Shown here one piece after another: positions 56,292-64,000 of a DNA stretch of 64,000 nucleotides. The position numbers and the translations under genes are program-made. The first letter of the stretch is position 1, and each line of letters opens with the position of its first letter. This DNA comes from Thiotrichaceae bacterium (GTDB lineage Bacteria > Pseudomonadota > Gammaproteobacteria > Beggiatoales > Beggiatoaceae). Location of the stretch: NCBI GenBank assembly GCA_026991885.1, contig JALXAQ010000253.1, forward strand, positions 1 to 64,000, given 5' to 3'. Under the pieces are notes generated by a model. It did no database searches. It had not been told where the DNA came from and saw only the letters and a program-made list of their open reading frames with translations.

Positions 56292-57566
56292 ATGAAACTC
56301 AATGATCTCAAAATTGGTATTGTCGGATTAGGCTACGTTGGCCTACCGCTAGCGGTTGAATTTGGTAAACATTATTCGACCATGGGTTTTGATCTCAAAG
56401 CCGAACGAATTGCAGAACTCAAAGCAGGGCAAGATAGCACTCGTGAAGTGTCGCCAGAAGGCTTAAAAGAGGCTCAATATCTTAACTATACAAATAGTCC
56501 TCAGGAGTTGGCGGAATGCAATTTTTATATTATTGCCGTCCCCACACCACTGGATGAGCATAAAGCCCCTGATTTGAGGGTGCTTGAAAAAGCCAGTGAA
56601 ATGGTAGGTCAAATATTAAGTCATGATGATATAGTGGTTTATGAATCCACGGTGTATCCGGGTGCCACTGAAGAAGTTTGTATTCCTATTTTAGAACGTG
56701 AATCTCATTTAAAGTTTAATGAGGATTTTTTTGTGGGTTATAGCCCAGAACGCATTAATCCGGGGGATAAGGCACATCGCTTAACTAATATTGTTAAAGT
56801 CACTTCGGGTTCCACGCCGCAAGTGGCGGATTTTATCGATCAAGTTTATGGGAGTATTATTTCCGCTGGCACGCATAAAGCCAGCAGTATTCGTGTGGCA
56901 GAGGCTGCTAAGGTTATTGAAAACACGCAGCGAGATGTTAATATTGCCTTGATCAATGAACTGGCACTGATCTTTCAACGGCTCGGCATTGATACGCTTG
57001 AAGTGTTAGAGGCAGCGGGTAGCAAGTGGAATTTTCTACCTTTCCGCCCGGGACTGGTTGGGGGGCATTGCATTGGTGTTGATCCTTATTATTTGACCCA
57101 AAAGGCTAAGGATGTTGGTTATCATCCAGAAATGATTTTGGCGGGTCGTCGAATCAATGACGAAATGGGAATTTATATTGCATCGACTGTTGTCAAGCGC
57201 CTGATAGAAAAGCGTATTCAAGTCGATGATGCCAATATTTTGATCATGGGATTCACTTTCAAGGAAAATTGTCCTGATCTTCGTAATACCCGTGTGATAG
57301 ATATTGTCCATGAACTTCAGGGTTATGGGGCGAATATCTCTATTTATGATCCTTGGGTGGATGTAGAGGAAGCAAAAAAAGAGTATGACATAGAATTAGT
57401 ACAACATTTAAATAATAATCAATACGATGCGATTATTCTGGCAGTGGCTCATAAACAGTTTGAGGAATTGGGTGCTGAGGGTATTCGCGCCTTAGCTAAG
57501 CGACATTCGGTTATCTACGATATTAAATCTATCTTGCCGGTTGATGCGGTGGATGGGCGGCTCTAA
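56292..57566 (+). CDS. tviB: UDP-N-acetylglucosamine 6-dehydrogenase (TviB/WbpA family)
   Basis: 424 residues. Three-domain UDP-sugar dehydrogenase: Rossmann [38 protein letters not shown], the SPERINPGD and catalytic Cys loop [18 protein letters not shown], and the C-terminal UDP-binding [14 protein letters not shown]. The residue pattern matches Vi-antigen TviB very closely, which oxidises UDP-GlcNAc to UDP-GlcNAcA. With the following wbpB, wbpD and wbpE genes this supplies a diacetamido uronic acid. The leader consists of a heptamer repeat after the upstream terminator. Confidence 0.92.
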   Translation: MKLNDLKIGIVGLGYVGLPLAVEFGKHYSTMGFDLKAERIAELKAGQDSTREVSPEGLKEAQYLNYTNSPQELAECNFYIIAVPTPLDEHKAPDLRVLEKASEMVGQILSHDDIVVYESTVYPGATEEVCIPILERESHLKFNEDFFVGYSPERINPGDKAHRLTNIVKVTSGSTPQVADFIDQVYGSIISAGTHKASSIRVAEAAKVIENTQRDVNIALINELALIFQRLGIDTLEVLEAAGSKWNFLPFRPGLVGGHCIGVDPYYLTQKAKDVGYHPEMILAGRRINDEMGIYIASTVVKRLIEKRIQVDDANILIMGFTFKENCPDLRNTRVIDIVHELQGYGANISIYDPWVDVEEAKKEYDIELVQHLNNNQYDAIILAVAHKQFEELGAEGIRALAKRHSVIYDIKSILPVDAVDGRL

Positions 57567-57613
57567 CAACTAAACCGTGCAAGGTAGATACGCCTTGCAC
57601 TCCAAAAAACATT

Positions 57614-58657
57614 ATGATTAAAAACAGAAAAATCAAAATAGCGGTCATCGGTTGTGGTCGAATTTCTTTAAATCACTTTAAAGCGATTAAACAACATGAC
57701 AACAGTTTAGAACTCGTTGCGGTTTGTGATAATAATCCCTTAGCATTAGAAAAAGCGACCTCGGAAACGGGTGTGGCTGGCTATTCCCAGCTCAAAACGC
57801 TGCTTGAAAACACGGAATGTGATCTAGCCGCTATTTGTACTCCCAGTGGTATTCATGCCCAACAAGTGATCGAATGTGCCCAGGCAGGTTGTCATCTGAT
57901 GACAGAAAAACCGATGGCTACCCGTTGGAAAGATGGTTTACAAATGGTCAAAGCCTGTGATAAGGCGGGTGTTCATTTGTTTGTCGTCAAACAAAATCGC
58001 CGCAATGCGACCATTCAACTCCTGAAAAAGGCTATTGATAAAGATCGCTTTGGCCGAATTTACATGGTACATATCAATGTCTTCTGGACACGCCCACAAG
58101 CCTATTATGATAGTGCCAAATGGCGTGGCACTTGGGAATTTGACGGTGGTGCCTTAATGAACCAAGCGAGCCATTATGTGGATTTGCTAGATTGGTTGAT
58201 TGGTCCGCTAGAAAGCGTACAAGCGATGACTGGCACCTTAGCACGCCATATTGAGGTGGAAGATACGGCGGTGATGAATGTCCGTTGGCGATCAGGGGCG
58301 CTGGGTTCCATGAGTGTCACCATGCTCACTTATCCAAAAAACCTTGAAGGTTCAATCACCATTATTGGCGAAAAAGGCACAGTCCGTGTGGGCGGCGTTG
58401 CGGTGAATGAAATACAGCAGTGGGAATTTGCTGAGCCGGAAGAGGATGATAAAAAAATCCATGAGGCGAGTTATGAAACGACCTCTGTCTATGGATTTGG
58501 TCATCCCTTATATTATGAGAATGTGATTAAAACGTTACGGGGTGAAGCTGAGGCGGAAACGGATGGGCGAGAAGGCTTACGTTCTTTAGAGTTATTAATT
58601 GCCGCTTACCTGTCGGCACGCGATGGGCGTACTGTACCTTTACCATTAGAATATTGA
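57614..58657 (+). CDS. wbpB: UDP-GlcNAcA 3-dehydrogenase WbpB (Gfo/Idh/MocA family)
   Basis: 347 residues. The N-terminal Rossmann fold [20 protein letters not shown] precedes the Gfo/Idh/MocA motif [13 protein letters not shown] (Lys of EKP) and the [20 protein letters not shown] segment shared by WbpB/WlbA. In the P. aeruginosa and Bordetella pathway it oxidises the 3-hydroxyl of UDP-GlcNAcA for subsequent amination by WbpE. It lies 48 bp after tviB and 11-22 bp before wbpD. Confidence 0.92.
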   Translation: MIKNRKIKIAVIGCGRISLNHFKAIKQHDNSLELVAVCDNNPLALEKATSETGVAGYSQLKTLLENTECDLAAICTPSGIHAQQVIECAQAGCHLMTEKPMATRWKDGLQMVKACDKAGVHLFVVKQNRRNATIQLLKKAIDKDRFGRIYMVHINVFWTRPQAYYDSAKWRGTWEFDGGALMNQASHYVDLLDWLIGPLESVQAMTGTLARHIEVEDTAVMNVRWRSGALGSMSVTMLTYPKNLEGSITIIGEKGTVRVGGVAVNEIQQWEFAEPEEDDKKIHEASYETTSVYGFGHPLYYENVIKTLRGEAEAETDGREGLRSLELLIAAYLSARDGRTVPLPLEY

Positions 58658-58679
58658 AAACAACCAAATGGGAGGCATT

Positions 58680-59255
58680 TTGAATTATTTTGCTCATGAC
58701 ACAGCCATCATTGATGCTGGCGCCCAAATTGGCACTGACACCCGTATCTGGCATTGGGTGCATATCTGTGCTGGCGCCTTGATTGGTGAACTTTGTTCAC
58801 TGGGACAAAACGTTTTTGTTGGCAATAAAGTCATCATTGGTAATAACGTTAAAATTCAGAATAACGTTTCCGTGTATGACAATGTGACTTTGGAAGATGA
58901 CGTATTTTGTGGCCCCAGTATGGTTTTTACCAACGTTTATAATCCCCGTTCGGCTGTGTCTCGTAAAGATGAATATCGAAATACTCTGGTTAAACGTGGT
59001 GCCACTTTAGGGGCTAATTGCACGATTGTGTGTGGCAATACCATTGGGCAATATGCCTTTATAGGTGCGGGTAGCGTTGTCAATCATGATGTGCCCGATT
59101 TTGCCCTGATGGTGGGGGTGCCAGCGCGTCAAATTGGCTGGATGAGCCGTTATGGTGAACGCTTAGACTTACCCGAAGACGGGGAAACCACTTGCCCACA
59201 CACGGGTGAACGTTATCAACTCAAAAATGGCCAGTGTTATCTGATAGAGGATTAA
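58680..59255 (+). CDS. wbpD: UDP-2-acetamido-3-amino-uronate N-acetyltransferase WbpD
   Basis: About 191 residues, left-handed beta-helix hexapeptide acetyltransferase: [60 protein letters not shown] and [20 protein letters not shown] chose TTG at 58680 because GGGAGG lies 4 bp upstream and the residues [17 protein letters not shown] then match the family's usual start. An ATG at 58668 would add four residues but lacks a binding site. It acetylates the 3-amino group made by WbpE, using acetyl-CoA. Confidence 0.9.
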   Translation: MNYFAHDTAIIDAGAQIGTDTRIWHWVHICAGALIGELCSLGQNVFVGNKVIIGNNVKIQNNVSVYDNVTLEDDVFCGPSMVFTNVYNPRSAVSRKDEYRNTLVKRGATLGANCTIVCGNTIGQYAFIGAGSVVNHDVPDFALMVGVPARQIGWMSRYGERLDLPEDGETTCPHTGERYQLKNGQCYLIED

Positions 59256-60332
59256 ATGAAAAAAATTGCCGTCATTGGCGGTGGTATCAATGGATTATGC
59301 TCTGCTTGGGCATTAGCAAAAGCCGGTTATGCCGTCACCCTGTATGAGCGTGACCAAATTATGCGTGCCACCAGTGCCGCCTCTACAAAGTTGTTGCATG
59401 GTGGATTGCGCTATTTGGAACAGGGTGACTTTCGCTTAGTGCGTGAAGCCTTGAGGGAACGGGCTTGGTGGTTATCACAAGTACCGGAGATAACTCAAAC
59501 CATTGAACTGGTTTTGCCAATCTATGAGGATAGTCAACGGGGGCGTTGGCTGCCAAAATTGGGCTTATGGTTGTATGATCGATTGGCGGGACAACATAAT
59601 ATTGCACCCCATCGTTGGTGTTCATCGTCAGAATTGCATCGTCTGGCACCCACCTTAAAATCTCAAGGCTTACGGGGTGGTTTTATATTCTATGATGGAC
59701 AAATGGATGATTACCAACTCGGGCTTTGGGTGGCTGAACAAGCGAGAGCGGCTGGTGTCAAAATTATTGAACAACAAGCCGTTAAGCGTATTCAGCCAGA
59801 TGGCACTGTGGAAATCTCAACACTTCGATTAAAATATGACAGCCTTGTCAATGTGACAGGTCCTTGGGCGGTTTCTCTATTGGCAGAGAGCCAGCTTTCA
59901 AGCCATTATCAATTGGATTTAGTACGTGGGAGTCACATTTTATTTAATCGTCCGATGGAACGGGGATATTTTTTAGCGGTGCCCGGTGAACGGAGAATTT
60001 GTTTTGTTTTGCCTTATCAAGGCAAAACGCTCGTGGGTACAACGGAAGTCAGGCATAGCTTTCCACAACCGATAAAATGTAGTGAAGCAGAAGCCAACTA
60101 TCTTCTCAAGGTTTACAATGCCTATTTTACAGAGACTGTTAATGAAATTGATGAAAGCTTTTCAGGCGTAAGGCCACTTATTCAGTCAGCGACAGATCCC
60201 TCTAAAACCACGCGAGAATATGCCCTAGAAACTCAAGGGCGTATAGTGACAGTGTATGGCGGTAAATGGACAACGGCGCGTGCCTTGGGGCAAAAGGTGG
60301 CAAACACAGTACAAACAATGTTATGCAAATAG
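59256..60332 (+). CDS. FAD-dependent oxidoreductase, GlpD-like
   Basis: 358 residues. Dinucleotide motif IAVIGGGINGLCSAWALAKA and the GlpD-specific STKLLHGGLRYLEQGDFRLV, YDGQMDDYQLGL and TVYGGKWTTARAL. Glycerol-3-phosphate dehydrogenases are about 500 residues; this one lacks the C-terminal helical domain. It is placed immediately after wbpD (0-bp gap) and before a small antitoxin-like gene, interrupting the wbpD-wbpE order. A role with a glycerol-phosphate-containing polymer or a sugar acid oxidation is possible; neither is shown. Confidence 0.82.
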   Translation: MKKIAVIGGGINGLCSAWALAKAGYAVTLYERDQIMRATSAASTKLLHGGLRYLEQGDFRLVREALRERAWWLSQVPEITQTIELVLPIYEDSQRGRWLPKLGLWLYDRLAGQHNIAPHRWCSSSELHRLAPTLKSQGLRGGFIFYDGQMDDYQLGLWVAEQARAAGVKIIEQQAVKRIQPDGTVEISTLRLKYDSLVNVTGPWAVSLLAESQLSSHYQLDLVRGSHILFNRPMERGYFLAVPGERRICFVLPYQGKTLVGTTEVRHSFPQPIKCSEAEANYLLKVYNAYFTETVNEIDESFSGVRPLIQSATDPSKTTREYALETQGRIVTVYGGKWTTARALGQKVANTVQTMLCK

Positions 60333-60625
60333 AAGCTATTTACAATCACGGTATTCTCACATTTTCCCAGCCTGTTGACTTTTATAAACAACCGTTAAAA
60401 GTCATGGTTGAAGTCCCTAACCATGTTGCGAATATTCACCCAAAAACCAAATGGCTGAAACGTATTGATTCTAAACCAGAACGTATTCCCGCAGCTAAAG
60501 AGGGGTCACTTCAAGCACGTTTTAACGAAATTCTTGGTCAGCACGCCAAAGAACGGGCAGGTAGTTCAGTGGGTGAGGATCATCAGATGCGAATGGAAGT
60601 CCTTTGGGAAAAATACGGACAATAG
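60323..60625 (+). CDS. Small antitoxin-like protein (AF2212/DUF104-like N terminus)
   Basis: 100 residues from the ATG at 60323, overlapping the preceding stop by 10 bp. The N terminus MQIEAIYNHGILTFSQPVDF then LKVMVEVP is the short beta motif of DUF104/AF2212-like antitoxins. The C-terminal half is charged and helical (QARFNEILGQHAKERAGSSV). No PIN or other toxin gene is next to it, so it may be a solitary or orphaned antitoxin, or a regulator of the operon. Confidence 0.6.
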   Translation: MQIEAIYNHGILTFSQPVDFYKQPLKVMVEVPNHVANIHPKTKWLKRIDSKPERIPAAKEGSLQARFNEILGQHAKERAGSSVGEDHQMRMEVLWEKYGQ

Positions 60626-60631
60626 ATAACT

Positions 60632-61765
60632 ATGGAAAAAGAAATTAAGTCAGATAAAATTGATTTCATTGACCTCAAGGCGCAACAACGCCAAATTTAC
60701 CCCCAACTTGAGCGTCGTATTCAGGCCGTACTTAATCACGGCAAATACATCATGGGGCCAGAAATACGACAATTAGAAGAAAAACTGACAGACTATGTTG
60801 GCGTTAAACATGGCATTGCCGTTTCCAGTGGTACAGATGCCCTACTCATTGCTCTCATGGCACTAGACGTGGGGCAGGGTGATGAAGTCATTACCACCCC
60901 CTTCAGTTTTATTGCCACAGCTGAAACCATTGTTTTATTAGGTGCCAAGCCCGTCTTTGTTGACATTGAACCACGCACCTATAATATTAAACCAAGCCAA
61001 ATTGAGGCGGCTATTACGGAAAAAACTAAAGCCATTATGCCCGTTTCACTGTATGGACAATGTGCTGACTTTGATGCCATTAACGCCATTGCCGAAAAAC
61101 ATAAGCTCCCTGTGATTGAAGACGGTGCCCAAAGTTTTGGTGCCACCTATAAAGGACAAAAATCTTGTGGCTTATCGACGATAGGCTGTACCAGTTTTTT
61201 TCCATCGAAACCATTGGGTTGCTACGGAGACGGTGGTGCCTGCTTTACCAATGATGATAATTTGGCTCAAATAATGCGAGAGATTCGAGTGCATGGTCAA
61301 GATCGGCGTTATCATCATGCCCGTGTCGGCATTAATGGTCGAATGGATACCTTACAAGCGGCTATACTATTGGCGAAAATGGACATTTTTCCGGCAGAAG
61401 TGGCAGCGCGTACACGTATTGGGAATGCTTATACGACAATATTACAAGATATTGTCACAACGCCCTATATTGCGCCCGACAATACCAGCGTTTATGCACA
61501 GTACACCATTCAGGTAGATAATAGGAAAAGCGTATTAGAAAAATTGAAGGCACAAGGAATACCTACGGCGGTTCATTATCCCATTGTGCTGAATCTACAA
61601 CCGGCATTTGCTCATTTGAATCAAACAAAGGGGCGTTTTCCAGTCGCGGAAAAAATAGCTGAAAGGGTGATGAGTTTACCAATGCATCCTTATTTGAGCG
61701 AAGCCGAACAAATAAAAATCGGTGAGATTATTAAAAATTCTTTAACTACAGGGATTAGTGATTAG
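60632..61765 (+). CDS. wbpE: UDP-3-oxo-uronate aminotransferase WbpE (DegT/DnrJ/EryC1 family)
   Basis: 377 residues. PLP lysine Lys193 in SFFPSKPLGCYGDGG, Asp164 in VIEDGAQSFG, and the N-terminal GPEIRQLEEKLTDYVG and AVSSGTDALLIALMAL segments identify the DegT family. With tviB, wbpB and wbpD it makes UDP-2,3-diacetamido-2,3-dideoxy-glucuronic acid. A diverged fragment of this gene (about residues 41-84) recurs at 62981-63095. The stop codon lies at the start of a palindrome. Confidence 0.92.
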   Translation: MEKEIKSDKIDFIDLKAQQRQIYPQLERRIQAVLNHGKYIMGPEIRQLEEKLTDYVGVKHGIAVSSGTDALLIALMALDVGQGDEVITTPFSFIATAETIVLLGAKPVFVDIEPRTYNIKPSQIEAAITEKTKAIMPVSLYGQCADFDAINAIAEKHKLPVIEDGAQSFGATYKGQKSCGLSTIGCTSFFPSKPLGCYGDGGACFTNDDNLAQIMREIRVHGQDRRYHHARVGINGRMDTLQAAILLAKMDIFPAEVAARTRIGNAYTTILQDIVTTPYIAPDNTSVYAQYTIQVDNRKSVLEKLKAQGIPTAVHYPIVLNLQPAFAHLNQTKGRFPVAEKIAERVMSLPMHPYLSEAEQIKIGEIIKNSLTTGISD

Positions 61766-61915
61766 CAGGGATAAGTCAAAACCATAATATTTAGTAACTA
61801 CTCAGCCTCTTGTCATTTAGCTTCGCTGACTTCGTATCGACCAGCGGGAGGGTTCGGAATGACAAGAGCCTGAGTAGTAACGCATAAATCAATAGCTTTT
61901 GACTTATCCCTGCTA
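61763..61915. repeat. Palindrome after wbpE
   Basis: Perfect 19-bp arms TAGCAGGGATAAGTCAAAA (61763-61781) and its complement (61897-61915). Further pairing arms (ACTACTCAG...CTCTTGTCATT with AATGACAAGAG...CTGAGTAGT) lie inside. The left arm includes the wbpE stop codon. Confidence 0.85.
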
Positions 61916-62049
61916 AAAAATAATCCCTGTAGTTCAATGGTTTGGATACACTGAGCGAGTGGTTGGAAGAATACACACTAAGTGAACTTTGGGAAAAGAA
62001 TGATAATTGTTGGTAAGTAGCTCAAACCTTAACGACAGGGATTATTGCC
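61766..62049. other. Intergenic region at the left end of the cassette
   Basis: It contains the palindrome and the first copy of the 53-bp direct repeat (61897-61949), then about 100 bp leading to a GGGA site before the gene at 62050. Confidence 0.7.
61897..61949 (+). repeat. 53-bp direct repeat, left copy
   Basis: Identical over 53 bp to 63101-63153. The two copies bracket two small genes and a wbpE fragment. Confidence 0.95.
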
Positions 62050-62424
62050 ATGAATATTATTGACTTAGACAAGCAACTTGATATTATAACCAATCATCTA
62101 TTGAATGGGCATGAAATTGAATATTCTGAGTGCATTCAGCATTGGTACAGAATGCATTACCAGTGCCAGATTGTCCCAAAACCAACTGATACTGATATTA
62201 TGCGGTTAGCTGTAAAGGCTAGTATTATTGAAAGGTTGGTTGAAGTGTTAAATAGCCCTCCAAGAAATGGACATCAAGTTGTTCCTACATGGTGTAGAGA
62301 GATAAAAGGATTGAAGAAACCATTAAAATTACAAAGTGCTCGACTCTTGGAAGACGAGACGCTTTGTGAGGCTTTTGAAAAAAGAAATCTCAAAGTGGTG
62401 AAAAATTTTATGTATTTTATTTAG
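62050..62424 (+). CDS. Small protein of the 53-bp-repeat cassette, unrecognised
   Basis: 124 residues with no family I recognise. It is mixed alpha/beta with a basic C terminus; visible segments are NGHEIEYSECIQHWYRMHYQ and PPRNGHQVVPTWCREIKGLK. AGGGA lies upstream. It lies 10 bp before a nucleotidyltransferase-fold gene on the same strand. The pairing of a small protein with a nucleotidyltransferase is common in toxin-antitoxin modules, so it may be the partner; this is inference from context. Confidence 0.6.
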   Translation: MNIIDLDKQLDIITNHLLNGHEIEYSECIQHWYRMHYQCQIVPKPTDTDIMRLAVKASIIERLVEVLNSPPRNGHQVVPTWCREIKGLKKPLKLQSARLLEDETLCEAFEKRNLKVVKNFMYFI

Positions 62425-62434
62425 GGAATTATTA

Positions 62435-62962
62435 ATGGATTATAATAATGGGAACAGTACTTTATCAAAAATTGCTATTGAAAAAGCACTTTGGCGATTA
62501 GGTGAGCTTTTACAGGAACATAAAGAATATGTAGAATTGGTCACTGCTGGCGGTGTAATTAGTGTGTTGCTGTTTGGAAACAGGCAAATGACGCGAGATA
62601 TAGACGCAATATTTCCTCTCTCACAAAAACAGATTCTGACCATGCTTATTGATCAAGTCAGCAAGGAACAAAACCTACCTAGTGGTGAACATGCCTGGTT
62701 AAATGATGGAGTATCATTTTTTGGATTACAAACCAAAAGTAATAATGTCATTTTCAGGCACAGCCATTTGGTGTTGTATACCGCAAGTTGGTACGAGCTA
62801 TTAGGAATGAAATTAAGCGGCGCATGGCGGCGGGATGCCGATTTCGATGATGCGATTCAGATATTAAGAAAAATTGGAAAAGAGGGTCAAATTGAGTATA
62901 TTGATGACGAGACATTCACTAAGAGATTCAATCGTACTTGGAAAGATGCGTTTAATGTTTAA
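62435..62962 (+). CDS. Nucleotidyltransferase-fold protein (DUF6036/AbiEii-like)
   Basis: 175 residues. VTAGGVISVLLFGNRQMTRD then DIDAIFP gives the Gly39-Gly40 and Asp55-x-Asp57 of the nucleotidyltransferase superfamily. SWYELLGMKLSGAWRRDADF with a later acidic run fits AbiEii/DUF6036 proteins, whose relatives act as toxins by adding nucleotides to tRNA or protein. The expected third catalytic Asp is probably in the DADFDDA region. It follows a small unknown gene by 10 bp; the pair is bracketed by 53-bp repeats. Confidence 0.75.
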   Translation: MDYNNGNSTLSKIAIEKALWRLGELLQEHKEYVELVTAGGVISVLLFGNRQMTRDIDAIFPLSQKQILTMLIDQVSKEQNLPSGEHAWLNDGVSFFGLQTKSNNVIFRHSHLVLYTASWYELLGMKLSGAWRRDADFDDAIQILRKIGKEGQIEYIDDETFTKRFNRTWKDAFNV

Positions 62963-62980
62963 CAATGTTGCCTGCACGAT

Positions 62981-63095
62981 ATGGGGCGCTCAGAAATCAA
63001 CAATTAGAAGAAAAACTGACAGACTATGTTGGCATTGCTGTATCCAGTGGTACGGATGCCTTATTGATTGCTCTCATGGCGTGGGGCAGGGGTTT
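62981..63095 (+). pseudogene. Fragment of wbpE-like aminotransferase
   Basis: About 115 bp matching wbpE residues 41-84 (60752-60882). AATTAGAAGAAAAACTGACA and TTGCTCTCATGGC are identical, but there is a 12-bp deletion near GGC and a 7-bp deletion before GTGGGGCAG, so the frame is broken. Divergence at other sites shows it is not a very recent copy. Confidence 0.85.
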
Positions 63096-63100
63096 GGATG

Positions 63101-63153
63101 TTTTGACTTATCCCTGCTAAAAAATAATCCCTGTAGTTCAATGGTTTGGATAC
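63101..63153 (+). repeat. 53-bp direct repeat, right copy
   Basis: Perfect copy of 61897-61949; ends 3 bp before the flippase start codon. Confidence 0.95.
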
Positions 63154-63156
63154 TTT

Positions 63157-64000
63157 ATGATTCATCATTTAAAAAAACGTATTCCGCGTGGCGGTTTTGT
63201 CCGTAACGTATTAACCCTGATGACGGGTACAACAATTGCTCAAGCGATTCCCATAGCGATTTCACCCATTTTGACTCGCTTATACACCCCTGCGGATTTT
63301 GGCATTTTTGCCCTTTATATGGCCATTGCATACAGTATCGCCGTTATAGTAACGGGGCGATATGAATTGGCTATCATGTTACCAAAGAGAGATAAAAATG
63401 CGATTAGTCTAACCGTGTTAGCCATTGGGGTTAGTGTTCTTGTCAGCTTGATCGTTTTAGGTCTTTTTACAATTTTTGGCACTAAAATTGCTAAACTCTT
63501 GAATAATCCTGACATCTCAATTTGGTTGTATTTTATTCCGCTTTCTATATTACTAATGGGAATATTTGAATCACTCGATTGCTGGTCAACTCGTAAGCAA
63601 CAGTATAAACGCTCAGCAATCAGCCGAGTGACACGAAGTCTTGTCACCAGTGCAGTCAGTCTAGCTATGGGATTGTTCACAACACTAGGAGCAAGTGGAT
63701 TGATAATAGGTGCCATTTTAGGTCAAGCATTTGCGGTTATTGTACTTGGACATTTGATCGACAGGGATGACCAAATTAATGTTAAGTCAATAAAATTACC
63801 AAGAATTTTAGCGAATGCAAAAAAACATAAAGATTTTCCTATTTATAGTGCGCCCCCGGCATTGTTAGATACAACTTCATTACAAGCGCCTATTTTATTA
63901 ATCAATCAGTTTTATGATAGTGCCGTCGCTGGATTTTTTAATTTAACTCAGCGTGTTATTGGATTACCAATGGCGCTGATTGGGGGGGCAGTGGAGCAAG
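63157..64000 (+). CDS. Wzx-type polysaccharide flippase (partial, runs off the right edge)
   Basis: At least 281 codons, open to the window end. The start MIHHLKKRIPRGGFVRNVLT then LMTGTTIAQAIPIAISPILT and RLYTPADFGIFALYMAIAY is the N terminus of the PST/MOP oligosaccharide flippases. Hydrophobic helices follow at about 22-42, 53-73, 90-112, 124-142 and 165-210. It moves lipid-linked repeat units to the periplasmic face. The ATG lies 3 bp after the 53-bp repeat, so the repeat forms its leader. It belongs functionally with wbpA-E and wzc. Confidence 0.88.
   Translation, partial: MIHHLKKRIPRGGFVRNVLTLMTGTTIAQAIPIAISPILTRLYTPADFGIFALYMAIAYSIAVIVTGRYELAIMLPKRDKNAISLTVLAIGVSVLVSLIVLGLFTIFGTKIAKLLNNPDISIWLYFIPLSILLMGIFESLDCWSTRKQQYKRSAISRVTRSLVTSAVSLAMGLFTTLGASGLIIGAILGQAFAVIVLGHLIDRDDQINVKSIKLPRILANAKKHKDFPIYSAPPALLDTTSLQAPILLINQFYDSAVAGFFNLTQRVIGLPMALIGGAVEQ

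Noticed and set aside
61920-61950. ATCCCTGTAGTTCAATGGTT within the 53-bp repeat looks like the 5' half of a tRNA
   Set aside because: No anticodon arm, T arm or CCA end follows in either copy, and the D stem would need wobble pairs; I cannot call it a tRNA or an attachment site.

Overview
This window reads as a chromosomal segment of an AT-rich gammaproteobacterium, most likely a filamentous or giant sulfur bacterium of the Thiotrichales (Beggiatoa/Thioploca/Thiomargarita type). I infer this from the housekeeping gene content and order (era-rnc-DUF4845-lepB-lepA, mucD-rseC next to nadB, rne divergent from rluC) and from the very dense short palindromic repeats, several of which are nested. 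No taxonomic marker gene is present, so the placement is an inference.

Layout. 1-352: 3' end of a group II intron and repeat debris. 353-5197: secreted RNase T2, a thioredoxin-fold protein and a 1185-residue GT-methyltransferase-GT fusion. 5289-9071: FKBP isomerase and a secreted reprolysin-type metalloprotease with a beta-propeller-like repeat tail. 9210-14044: a 1347-residue multi-domain glycosyltransferase with an internal repeated coiled coil, then PspA. 14188-17831: TetR regulator, a solo GspF/PilC-like membrane protein, a beta-helix pectate-lyase-like protein and a ComEA-like HhH protein. 17885-26954: core block era, rnc, DUF4845, lepB, lepA, mucD, rseC // nadB, yciK; rpoE, rseA and rseB are absent from the place they usually occupy. 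27212-30395: cytochrome b561, an azoreductase remnant, a LysE exporter, a HigBA-like toxin-antitoxin pair and the most palindrome-rich stretch. 30396-37455: rne // rluC, HAD phosphatase, sppA, crcB, DUF190, serS and a Sel1 protein.

37689-40485 holds the most interesting locus: a secreted PEGA-FGE (C-type-lectin-fold) protein whose C terminus has the codon signature of a diversity-generating-retroelement variable region, together with a coiled-coil partner. 40623-43388 is a GtrA/flavoprotein/epimerase operon. 43419-48081 carries argH, tRNA-Ala, tRNA-Arg, holA, a Sel1-PEGA protein and proA. 48218-48913 is a low-GC gene pair that may be an ADP-ribosyltransferase-like toxin and its partner. 49230-52103 is rnt-pyrC and aroF. 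52283-64000 is an exopolysaccharide/O-antigen cluster: a Wzc-type tyrosine autokinase bracketed by inverted copies of a double-hairpin element, a UDP-glucuronate epimerase, the TviB-WbpB-WbpD-WbpE route to a diacetamido uronic acid, and a Wzx flippase running off the right edge. A two-gene nucleotidyltransferase cassette sits between wbpE and the flippase, flanked by perfect 53-bp direct repeats.

How it works together: the glycosyltransferase fusions, GtrA operon, Wzc, the nucleotide-sugar genes and the flippase describe a cell investing in a complex surface polysaccharide, with secreted hydrolases and surface proteins around it. At least eight families of short repeats are scattered between genes. 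They supply terminators, abut start codons and in several cases provide stop codons.
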